In this document: positions 1-5,477 of the stretch, one piece after another
Layout of the letters: each line of letters starts with the position of its first letter
Position numbering within the stretch: the stretch's first letter is position 1
From: Planctomycetota bacterium
GTDB taxonomy: Bacteria > Planctomycetota > Phycisphaerae > Sedimentisphaerales > Anaerobacaceae
NCBI GenBank assembly: GCA_020344865.1
Contig: CP070830.1
Location: 1,456,744-1,462,220 of the forward strand
Length of the DNA stretch: 5,477 nt
Direction of reading: 5' to 3'
Notes under the pieces: generated by a model
The model's database searches: none
What the model was told of the DNA's origin: nothing
Seen by the model: only the letters and a program-made list of their open reading frames with translations
Position numbers and translations under genes: made by a program

Positions 1-59
1 AAATTACGGCGGGAAATCTTGCCGTCCTTGTTATCCTCGGTTTTCTTGCTGTCTTTCAT
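1..59 (-). CDS. N-terminus of a second twin-arginine signal protein, probably a Gfo/Idh/MocA paralogue (partial)
   Basis: Only 19 full codons are visible before the window ends: a Lys/Asp-rich leader MKDSKKTEDNKDG followed by KISRRN and then a codon starting TT, so Phe or Leu. The twin arginines are residues 17-18, exactly where they sit in the preceding oxidoreductase, and are preceded by the same KIS, so a Tat-exported paralogue is likely. GAGGAG (68-73) lies 8 nt before the ATG. No catalytic domain is visible. Other Tat-exported families common in the same bacteria, for example sulfatase-like or DUF1501/DUF1552 proteins, cannot be excluded. Confidence 0.6.
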   Translation of the reverse strand, partial: MKDSKKTEDNKDGKISRRN

Positions 60-136
60 AACCAGTACTCCTCAAACAACTAAGTAAACATAATATATTT
101 TCATTCTAACAATCGCCTCACGAGGCCAATATGTAG
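60..136 (-). other. AT-rich 77-nt intergenic spacer with a short inverted repeat
   Basis: This is the longest gap between genes in the window. Just after the oxidoreductase stop it holds a perfect 5-bp inverted repeat, GCCTC-GT-GAGGC (115-126), whose practical stem is 4 bp with a 4-nt loop. It is followed by AT-rich sequence with a TATTAT (90-95) but no T-run directly after the stem and no -35 element at a proper distance. It could be a weak processing or attenuation point between the two oxidoreductase-type genes. I do not call it a terminator or promoter. Confidence 0.3.
68..73 (-). promoter_or_regulatory. Ribosome binding site of the partial Tat protein
   Basis: GAGGAG on the minus strand, 8 nt before the ATG at 59. 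It is the main evidence, besides the Tat motif, that the short fragment at the window edge is a real gene start. Confidence 0.6.
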
Positions 137-1525
137 TTACAAGGTCCAACCCTGGCGGTACTGACGGTGTATGTATTCATTTGCCTCGGGCAGATTCGTG
201 ACTTTCATACTGGGGCCATCGTAGTAGAGCCTTTTATGCATCATGCGCAGGGCGATGTTTCCGAGCAGGACAACCTCGGTAAATGGACCCGCGTAGTCGA
301 AGTTCGAGCCGGCGGCCTGACCCGTCTTACAGGCTTTCACCCATTCGGCGTGGTGGCCCGGCGAGCGGGCAATTGTCTTCGGCGGTCTGTTGTATTCTTT
401 CATTTTCGATTCCGGTATGATGCGTGCGCCGCCGCCTCCGTGGCTGCCGCCCATAATTTTGCCTTTGTCACCAATGAAGATTATTCCACCAAGCTTGTTT
501 CCCATTTGCCTGCCTTCTTCGAGTTCGGCCGGTCTGGGCGGCATCAGGCCCCCGTCATACCAGGTAAGCTCCACCGGCGGCATATCACCCCTCGCAGGAA
601 ACTCATAACGAACGATAGATGCCCGTGGATAACTTTCGGTATTTAGAGTTTTATCCCAGGTTATTTCGGAAACATAGATTGAGGAGCTCGCTTCAACGCT
701 GGTCGGATAGCCAAGGTTCAGAGCCCAAAACGCCGGGTCGAGGACGTGGCAGCCCATGTCGCCAAGGGCCCCGGTTCCGAAATCCCACCAGCCTCGCCAA
801 AGCATCGGGTGATAGGCTGGATGGTAAGGCCTGTACGGTGCAGGGCCTATCCATCTGTCCCAGTCAAGACCTTCGGGAACAGCCGGAGTGTCTTTCGGTC
901 TTTCGATCCCCTGAGGCCAGACGGCGTGAGTGGTCCATGCGTGCACCTCGCGCACGGGCCCGATGGCGCCGTCGGCTATCCATTCGCAGATGTTGCGGAT
1001 GTCTTCGCTGGCGTGTCCCTGATTGCCCATCTGGCTTGCGACCTTAGCCTGACGGGCGGCTTCGGTGAGCTTGCGGACTTCGTGGATAGAATAAGCCAAG
1101 GGTTTTTCCACGTATACGTGTTTGCCGGCCCTTATGGCCGCCATTGCGATGCACGCGTGTGTGTGGTCGGGGGTGGCGACGACAACGGCTTCGATGTCCT
1201 TTTGCTTGTCGAGCATCCTGCGGTAGTCTTTGTAGACTTTCGCCTTGGGATAGGTCTTGAAGGTCTTTGCGGCGTAAGAGTCATGTACGTCGCAGAGCGC
1301 GACGATGTTTTCAGTGGCGCAATTTTGCACGTCTGAAGCGCCCATGCCGCCGACACCGACACCGGCGATGTTGAGTTTTTCACTCGGCGGCGTATTACCG
1401 GGACCTCCCAGCACGTGCCGGGGAACAATCGTAAAGGCCATTGCAGCCCCGGCAGCACCCTGCATAAAACCGCGCCGGGAAATCTTTTTAGTATGTTTTT
1501 TGTTAATTGTTACTTTGCCTTTCAT
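137..1525 (-). CDS. Gfo/Idh/MocA family NAD(P)-dependent oxidoreductase with Tat signal
   Basis: I chose the ATG at 1525 (462 residues) over an in-frame TTG two codons upstream because GGAG sits 7 nt before the ATG but only 1 nt before the TTG. The N-terminus has a twin-arginine signal: KKISRRGFMQ (R17, R18) followed by an Ala-rich hydrophobic stretch ending near residue 40, so export through Tat is predicted. The Rossmann domain follows, with GVGVGGMG (55-62), an acidic residue after the second strand (D79), ATPDHTH (117-123) and EKPLA (140-144), whose Lys141 is the family's conserved catalytic-site lysine. MGNQGH (166-171), GAIGPVREVHAW (186-197) and a WRGWWDFGTGALGDMGCH block (243-260) mark the substrate domain; D256 and H260 sit at the expected active-site position. 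The C-terminal FTEVVLLGNIALR region is also typical. Family members oxidise or reduce sugars, inositols and derivatives; exported members usually carry tightly bound cofactor. Substrate unknown. Confidence 0.93.
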   Translation of the reverse strand: MKGKVTINKKHTKKISRRGFMQGAAGAAMAFTIVPRHVLGGPGNTPPSEKLNIAGVGVGGMGASDVQNCATENIVALCDVHDSYAAKTFKTYPKAKVYKDYRRMLDKQKDIEAVVVATPDHTHACIAMAAIRAGKHVYVEKPLAYSIHEVRKLTEAARQAKVASQMGNQGHASEDIRNICEWIADGAIGPVREVHAWTTHAVWPQGIERPKDTPAVPEGLDWDRWIGPAPYRPYHPAYHPMLWRGWWDFGTGALGDMGCHVLDPAFWALNLGYPTSVEASSSIYVSEITWDKTLNTESYPRASIVRYEFPARGDMPPVELTWYDGGLMPPRPAELEEGRQMGNKLGGIIFIGDKGKIMGGSHGGGGARIIPESKMKEYNRPPKTIARSPGHHAEWVKACKTGQAAGSNFDYAGPFTEVVLLGNIALRMMHKRLYYDGPSMKVTNLPEANEYIHRQYRQGWTL

Positions 1526-1532
1526 ATCCAAA

Positions 1533-1536
1533 CTCC
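1533..1536 (-). promoter_or_regulatory. Ribosome binding site deciding the oxidoreductase start
   Basis: On the minus strand GGAG stands 7 nt before the ATG at 1525 and only 1 nt before the in-frame TTG at 1531. The spacing favours the ATG, which drops two residues from the longest frame. Confidence 0.65.
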
Positions 1537-1558
1537 GGCAGGCTGCGTTTACTTTTGA

Positions 1559-2626
1559 TTATTGGCTTTTGGTCTGAAACCGTTCCATCGCCCTTGATAT
1601 TGCCGAAAACGTATGTTCAAATCTCGCAAAATCGAACTCTTCGGTGCAGCCTATAGCAAACTTGCCATCGCTGCCCGCCTGCTCCATATATTCGCAAGTG
1701 TATCTCTCAATAACTTCAGCCGGCTCACCGAACAGGGTCCCGGGAAAGTTTATGCTAAGGACCTTGTCGGGCCAGGCGGCTCTGGCCCGGGCTATTGTCA
1801 TATCACACATCGGCGGCGGCGTAAAGGCCTCTATTATATCAATATCAACGCCGGCAATACAATCCTTCAGGGAGAGATTATCACCATCGTAATGAGAAAA
1901 GGTAAGCTTGCCGGCCTGCTTTAGGATTTTGCTGCCGTAATCGTAGATGGGTTTGCAATATTTATTAAACAATGAAGGAGAAACTATAGTTCCCGTAAGA
2001 CTTTCAGCATACCAGACAACCTCTGCCGGGCTGTCTGCTGCTATCTCAAGCCGTCTCTTGTAGACTCTGGTCAGTGATTCCTGAAGGGCGTCATACTCAT
2101 TGGCGTGAAGCATAACCGCCTCACACCAGGTCTCGGTCCCCATAATTTCCAGCATAAGCCACGCCACAGGAATTGGATGAATACCTCCTATAATTAAGCC
2201 TCGCTGGCCCATTTTTTTGTCGGCTACGAAAAATTTTTGATAGCTTGGTTCAGACGTGGTGTGGTCATAGAAATACTGCATTACTTTGTAGTCATCCACG
2301 GTCTTTATAAAATGTTCTCTAATCCACTTGCTGTCGAAAGAGGGGTCAAAACCGGCACGCTCAGTAACCTGACCAACGGGTGTTTTTATCGCTGTTATGA
2401 CCTGTCTGTCCCTGCCGCTTCCGGTTTCTTTCTGGTCGATTGTTACGGTATCATCACACTTGTCCTCACACAACCCAGCTACGCCAAGAAGCGTAAGACC
2501 CTGCTTCTCGAAAGGATTTCCCTTGCCTGGTAGGGCCGCTTCCAATATCCAGTCGTAGATTGTTAATGGAACCCGGTCGGCCTTACCACCCCTGTACACA
2601 GTCATGAGTCTTTCACGCAAGGTCAC
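1559..2626 (-). CDS. Uroporphyrinogen decarboxylase-fold protein, MtaA/CmuA-like methyltransferase type (not HemE)
   Basis: This is a 355-residue cytoplasmic TIM-barrel protein. Its start is GTG, supported by a strong AAGGAGGT 5 nt upstream. The N-terminus MTLRERLMTVYRGGKADRVP is the usual opening of UroD-like proteins. The RQAGR motif by which HemE binds porphyrin is absent; the protein has LTIYDWIL there, so haem synthesis is unlikely. AESLTGTIVSPSLFNKYCKP (207-226) and SHYDGDNLSLKD (244-255) are conserved blocks of the methyltransferase branch. In MtaA/MtbA, zinc is bound by a His-x-Cys pair and a later Cys. Here the first pair is H245-x-D247 and the later Cys is C327 in GCTEEF, so one ligand may be changed from Cys to Asp. 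By family the protein would move a methyl group between a corrinoid protein and a thiol or pterin acceptor. An MttB homologue in the same operon supports this, but it is inference. It lies 36 nt after the transporter and 33 nt before the oxidoreductase. Confidence 0.85.
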   Translation of the reverse strand: MTLRERLMTVYRGGKADRVPLTIYDWILEAALPGKGNPFEKQGLTLLGVAGLCEDKCDDTVTIDQKETGSGRDRQVITAIKTPVGQVTERAGFDPSFDSKWIREHFIKTVDDYKVMQYFYDHTTSEPSYQKFFVADKKMGQRGLIIGGIHPIPVAWLMLEIMGTETWCEAVMLHANEYDALQESLTRVYKRRLEIAADSPAEVVWYAESLTGTIVSPSLFNKYCKPIYDYGSKILKQAGKLTFSHYDGDNLSLKDCIAGVDIDIIEAFTPPPMCDMTIARARAAWPDKVLSINFPGTLFGEPAEVIERYTCEYMEQAGSDGKFAIGCTEEFDFARFEHTFSAISRAMERFQTKSQ

Positions 2627-2631
2627 AGGCT

Positions 2632-2639
2632 ACCTCCTT
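2632..2639 (-). promoter_or_regulatory. Strong Shine-Dalgarno sequence before a GTG start
   Basis: AAGGAGGT on the minus strand, 5 nt before the GTG at 2626, is close to a full anti-16S match. It supports GTG as the real start of the UroD-like protein rather than the ATG at codon 8, and may offset the weaker start codon. Confidence 0.75.
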
Positions 2640-2662
2640 CGTTAGTTTTTGAATCCTTTGCT

Positions 2663-3877
2663 TTATTCATCGGCGACTTTTGAATCTGTTTTCCTGGAAC
2701 GGTCCCGCAGAGCAAACACGGCAAATAGGGTTACAACAAGCAAGAGCCAGCCGATAAATCGGTATACCTGCTGGAGCGGCATCTGGTCATATAGATAGCC
2801 CGCAAAAGTATTTCCGGCAAACGTTCCGGCTCCGAAACACGCCGCCGCATACAAGGATTGGCCCGTCGCTCGCCAGGCGGCAGGTACAAGCTCATTGACG
2901 TATTCCACTGCTGAGACGATAAAGAGCGAATACGACAGCCCGTGCATCAATTCCACTGACACCGCCAGTATGGGTGTGGAAATAACTGAATACAGAAACA
3001 GCCGAACAGCGAACATCAAAACAGCGAAAGTAAGGACTCTCTTTGCACCGAAACGCTTGACAAAGAAATTCGAGAAGAAGTAGAAGGGCAATTCAATCGC
3101 GGCATCCAGACCGAACGCCACACCCATTAGTTGTCGAGATGCTCCTATGTCCTTCAGATACACCCCGAAGAAACTCCATACCGGCGCGCTTCCAATGCCG
3201 TAAAAGAAGGCTATGACCAGAAAGACGATAAGCCGCCAGTTGCGCAGAACACCGGAAAGGTTCTGCCAGGAAGCCTCACTCGTAGCCGGTACGGCTCTGC
3301 TTTTGTCGCGCCTTAGAAAGCCTGCGAGCCAGCCCAGCAGCATGACCGCCATACTTATTGGAAAAATCAAAGTTATGCTGCGCCCGGTAATAATCCAGCC
3401 TACTATCGGTGCGCTTACCGTCCAGCCGATTGCGCCCCACATACGAAAACGCCCGTAGGATGAATCCTGCCTTTCCTTTACGTAGTCCAGTATAGTGCTG
3501 TCCAGCAATGTACCAATCGGGTTGGTAACAAATGCAACAACGATAGTCCAGAAGAAGAAGAACCAGAAGCCTCCGTTCCACACATAGCCCACTATCGCGA
3601 AGGAAGCCAGGAACATCGTGAACAGCAAGGTACGATGGTGTCCCCAGCGGTCTGCAACCACGCCCCACATGGGCTGCACCAGAAACACCATAACCGGTGC
3701 GATGCTCATTATGATGCCGATGCGCAGGCCTGATATACCGACCTCATTAAAGTAGACAGCAAGAAGTGGCTGCCAGGCCGCAAGACTGGCGCAATACATA
3801 AAATATAAAATTCGCAGGCAGCTCTTCCGGCTTGTTAACGCCTCATAAACTCTCACTGGCCCGCCGGGGTACTGCAT
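2663..3877 (-). CDS. Major facilitator superfamily transporter, LacY/PPP-like (MFS_1_like)
   Basis: This 404-residue integral inner-membrane protein has about 12 hydrophobic segments (roughly residues 22-44, 52-72, 82-99, 102-120, 145-164, 168-187, 215-236, 250-272, 279-300, 302-323, 338-362 and 371-390). A hydrophilic central loop (about 188-212) separates the two halves. The loop after helix 2 carries the MFS motif WGVVADRWGHHR (71-82). YGRFRMWGAIGW (141-152), E262 in the eighth helix and ELMHGLSYSLF (309-319) are the pattern of the group containing LacY, nucleoside-proton symporters and the phenylpropionate transporter HcaT, which are proton-coupled importers. The start ATG shares its A with the kelch stop codon (TGATG), so translation is probably coupled; only a modest GGTGA lies upstream. 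A GTG at codon 8 is possible but has no better ribosome binding site. The substrate is not predictable; a sugar, nucleoside-like compound or small organic acid fits the family. The family call is firm. Confidence 0.9.
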   Translation of the reverse strand: MQYPGGPVRVYEALTSRKSCLRILYFMYCASLAAWQPLLAVYFNEVGISGLRIGIIMSIAPVMVFLVQPMWGVVADRWGHHRTLLFTMFLASFAIVGYVWNGGFWFFFFWTIVVAFVTNPIGTLLDSTILDYVKERQDSSYGRFRMWGAIGWTVSAPIVGWIITGRSITLIFPISMAVMLLGWLAGFLRRDKSRAVPATSEASWQNLSGVLRNWRLIVFLVIAFFYGIGSAPVWSFFGVYLKDIGASRQLMGVAFGLDAAIELPFYFFSNFFVKRFGAKRVLTFAVLMFAVRLFLYSVISTPILAVSVELMHGLSYSLFIVSAVEYVNELVPAAWRATGQSLYAAACFGAGTFAGNTFAGYLYDQMPLQQVYRFIGWLLLVVTLFAVFALRDRSRKTDSKVADE

Positions 3878-4929
3878 CAGTCTTCACCAAGTTGATAACA
3901 CCATGTCTCCGTGCAATTATAAACGTCATGCACATCGTCCCAGAATCCTCCTGAGACATATATCTTACCGTCCACCGCGGCGGCCGAGCCGCAACAACGT
4001 CCCCTCGGCATTGGGTCAACCTGTCCGAAAGTTTCCGTCTCCATATCGAAATAGGCGGCCAGATTAATTCTTTTGCCATCAGCCGGTCTGCCCCCCAGGA
4101 TAAACAGTTTCGAGCCTACGGCCGGGTCGGTAGAAAGCTGTGTCAAGGTAAATGTCCTCTGGCGGACTCTTGGAATATTCAGTTTGGTCCAGGAATCGGC
4201 CTTCACATCGTACTTTAGAACTCCCTGGCTGTAAGTGTAAACTATCTCCGGTTCACCCCGCCATTCGTGCTCCAGGCTGGGTATGACATAGATGTATCCA
4301 TCGTAGTAAGCACGTGTGGTGAAAGTGGCCGTCTCGGGTATATTTGCGACCCGCTCATAGGTGTCTGCCACCGGGTCATATTTGTAACTGCTTATCAACT
4401 CGTCGGCCGGGGGAACATGAATCCTGTGTCCGCCGGAGATGTAGATATAATCACCTACCGTGACGGCAAAACCATTCATTCTCTCTACCGGCATATCAGA
4501 TAATTGAGACCACTCATCCACAGCAGGTTCATATACCCAAACTCTGGCTGAGCCTTCTAAGCCGGGTCCGGCCCCGCCGCCAAAAAGATAGATTTGACCA
4601 TGGTATACGGCAGCCATCGGCCAGCCCAGTCCGCCGCACGGGTCGGGTATCGGCTCCAATAAGTCCCAGGAATCCGTAGCCGGGTCATAGACCTGATGCA
4701 GATTACTCGGGTCCGTCCACTCCCTGCCTTCAACACCGCCTAACAAATGTATTTTGCCATCCAGCACCGCAGTGGTCATTCCATAGACGTGCCTTCCTAT
4801 GGGGGCAAGGCGTTGCCATCTGCCTTGTTCAGGTCTGGTTTCACCTGCCACCTGACAACCCGTTGTAGTAAGGCATATCAACAACAGAGCTGAAGCAATC
4901 TTTACACTACGGTTAATTTCGGTTCTCAT
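3877..4929 (-). CDS. Kelch-repeat lipoprotein, predicted six-bladed beta-propeller
   Basis: This 350-residue protein starts with MRTEINRSVK, then a hydrophobic stretch (about residues 11-20) and TTTGC, giving a probable lipobox with Cys25 as lipidation site. The Thr at -3 is not the preferred Leu. The mature part is a series of kelch repeats. Gly-Gly doublets after hydrophobic strands lie near residues 64-65, 117-118, 166-167, 279-280 and 327-328. Recurrent blade motifs are YDPATDSW (81-88), YEPAVDEW (133-140), YDPVADTY (184-191), YDVKADSW (240-247) and FDMETETF (294-301). A degenerate blade near 212-217 has IP instead of GG, giving six blades in all; W38 and W343 may lie in the blade that closes the ring. 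The ATG is preceded by AAAGGTG (4937-4943) at 7 nt. Kelch propellers bind proteins or sugars and some, such as sialate mutarotase NanM, are enzymes; the role here is unknown. It is likely envelope-anchored, and its TGA overlaps the next gene's ATG. Confidence 0.87.
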   Translation of the reverse strand: MRTEINRSVKIASALLLICLTTTGCQVAGETRPEQGRWQRLAPIGRHVYGMTTAVLDGKIHLLGGVEGREWTDPSNLHQVYDPATDSWDLLEPIPDPCGGLGWPMAAVYHGQIYLFGGGAGPGLEGSARVWVYEPAVDEWSQLSDMPVERMNGFAVTVGDYIYISGGHRIHVPPADELISSYKYDPVADTYERVANIPETATFTTRAYYDGYIYVIPSLEHEWRGEPEIVYTYSQGVLKYDVKADSWTKLNIPRVRQRTFTLTQLSTDPAVGSKLFILGGRPADGKRINLAAYFDMETETFGQVDPMPRGRCCGSAAAVDGKIYVSGGFWDDVHDVYNCTETWCYQLGED

Positions 4930-4957
4930 GTTATTTCACCTTTCTATTCTTGTTGTA

Positions 4958-5477
4958 TCATTTATGCAGCTGACGTTTTGCACATTCGACGATCCTATCA
5001 ACTTCGTGGGACAGGGCTTCGTCAAGCGGCTCCGGCTTGTGTTCGCCCAAAAGCCGATTAACCTCATCTGCTATACGGTCGGCGAATGACTTGGAGCCGT
5101 CGCTCTCCCATGCGTCGAATGACTGCCTCGTCCACAACTGGCTGCACAGCCAAAGCTCCTCGCGAAAATGCCTTGCAGTATTCTCCTGAGCAAGATAATT
5201 GCCCTTCGGGCCGACCTCGCCGACTACTTTGGTGGCGAGCGTCTCGTCACTGACATCGAAGCCACGAACGACGCGTTTGACATAAGCTGCCAGTTCGTTA
5301 TCAACACCAAGCCAGGTAAGACTTCCAGCGTGGTCTGTTCCACAGATGCCGCAATGGCCGAACATATCCGCACCGGCGAGAGCACCTAACAGCATACTGG
5401 TACCCTTTTCGATGCCGGCCTGGGCGTCAGGGACCTTTGCGTCGGTAAGCCCAACATTTATGTAGACCGGAAAACCG
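4958..5477 (-). CDS. MttB-superfamily (trimethylamine/betaine methyltransferase-like) protein, C-terminal part
   Basis: The reading frame is open to the window edge, so the ATG at 5395 is an internal Met and not the start; about 172 C-terminal residues are visible. The part upstream of that Met carries a GLTDAKVPDAQAGIEKG segment, followed by LLGALAGAD, a conserved VGPKGNYLAQENTARHFREE stretch and a final EHKPEPLDEAL-type tail. This is the typical C-terminal half of the MttB family TIM barrel. Known members transfer a methyl group from trimethylamine (the pyrrolysine-containing archaeal MttB) or from glycine betaine, proline betaine or carnitine (bacterial non-pyrrolysine members) to a cognate corrinoid protein in the cytoplasm. 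There is no in-frame TAG in the visible part, but the rest of the gene is cut off. The segment GHCGICGTDH holds a CxxC flanked by His. The gene ends with TGA 28 nt before the kelch gene and appears to be co-transcribed with it. Family assignment is confident; substrate is unknown. Confidence 0.88.
   Translation of the reverse strand, partial: GFPVYINVGLTDAKVPDAQAGIEKGTSMLLGALAGADMFGHCGICGTDHAGSLTWLGVDNELAAYVKRVVRGFDVSDETLATKVVGEVGPKGNYLAQENTARHFREELWLCSQLWTRQSFDAWESDGSKSFADRIADEVNRLLGEHKPEPLDEALSHEVDRIVECAKRQLHK

Noticed and set aside
90..126. Possible internal promoter or terminator before the last gene
   Set aside because: TATTAT resembles a -10 box but TTGTTA is only 11 nt upstream, too close for a -35 box. 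The inverted repeat at 115-126 has a very short stem and no U-tract, so neither call is supported.
746..1336. A 196-codon open frame on the plus strand
   Set aside because: It lies wholly antisense to the oxidoreductase, whose conserved motifs run through the same stretch; its translation shows no recognisable domain. It is a shadow frame of moderately GC-rich coding DNA.
1526..1531. TTG start two codons upstream for the oxidoreductase
   Set aside because: The GGAG ribosome binding site would be only 1 nt from the TTG, while it is 7 nt from the ATG at 1525.
1768..1789. Perfect 8-bp inverted repeat CGGGCCAG / CTGGCCCG with a 6-nt loop
   Set aside because: It sits well inside the UroD-like coding region, has no T-run, and encodes an ordinary Arg/Ala-rich helix; GC-rich codons explain it.
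1559..2626. HemE (uroporphyrinogen decarboxylase of haem synthesis)
   Set aside because: The fold matches but the N-terminal RQAGR substrate motif is missing and the conserved blocks fit the MtaA/CmuA-like branch; the neighbours are not haem genes.
3276..3668. A 130-codon minus-strand frame inside the transporter gene
   Set aside because: It overlaps the transporter in another frame over helices and motifs that are clearly coding (the YGRFRMWGAIGW block), so it is a shadow and not a frameshifted gene.
4958..5477. Pyrrolysine-containing MttB with an in-frame amber codon
   Set aside because: No TAG interrupts the visible frame, and bacteria with non-pyrrolysine MttB homologues are far more common; the missing upstream part prevents a final answer.

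Overview
The window is one block of six genes or gene fragments. All lie on the minus strand, so transcription runs from position 5477 toward position 1. The gaps are short: 28 nt, a 1-nt overlap, 36 nt, 33 nt and 77 nt. This looks like the middle of a single operon whose promoter lies beyond the 5477 end and whose last gene runs off the position-1 end. I see no RNA gene, mobile element, CRISPR array or convincing promoter or terminator.

In transcription order the genes are: (1) the C-terminal part of a trimethylamine methyltransferase (MttB) superfamily protein; (2) a predicted lipoprotein made of kelch repeats, probably a six-bladed propeller; (3) a 12-helix major facilitator transporter of the LacY/PPP-like type, whose ATG overlaps the kelch stop codon (TGATG); (4) a uroporphyrinogen-decarboxylase-fold protein that is not HemE and resembles the MtaA/CmuA methyltransferase side of that family; (5) a complete Gfo/Idh/MocA oxidoreductase with a twin-arginine signal; (6) the first 19 codons of another twin-arginine protein whose N-terminus closely matches gene 5.

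Tat-exported Gfo/Idh/MocA proteins, UroD-like proteins and non-pyrrolysine MttB homologues in one cluster, with moderate GC, suggest an environmental bacterium of the PVC group (Planctomycetota such as Phycisphaerae, or Lentisphaerota/Kiritimatiellota). This is an impression from family content, not a taxonomic assignment.

The working hypothesis is a catabolic operon. The MFS protein would import a small substrate, the kelch lipoprotein would act at the envelope, and the MttB-like and UroD-like proteins would form a corrinoid-dependent methyl-transfer pair removing a methyl group from an amine, betaine or methylated compound. The exported oxidoreductases would act on a sugar-like or polyol part. 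The substrate cannot be read from the sequence, and the corrinoid protein that such a pair would need is not in the window.
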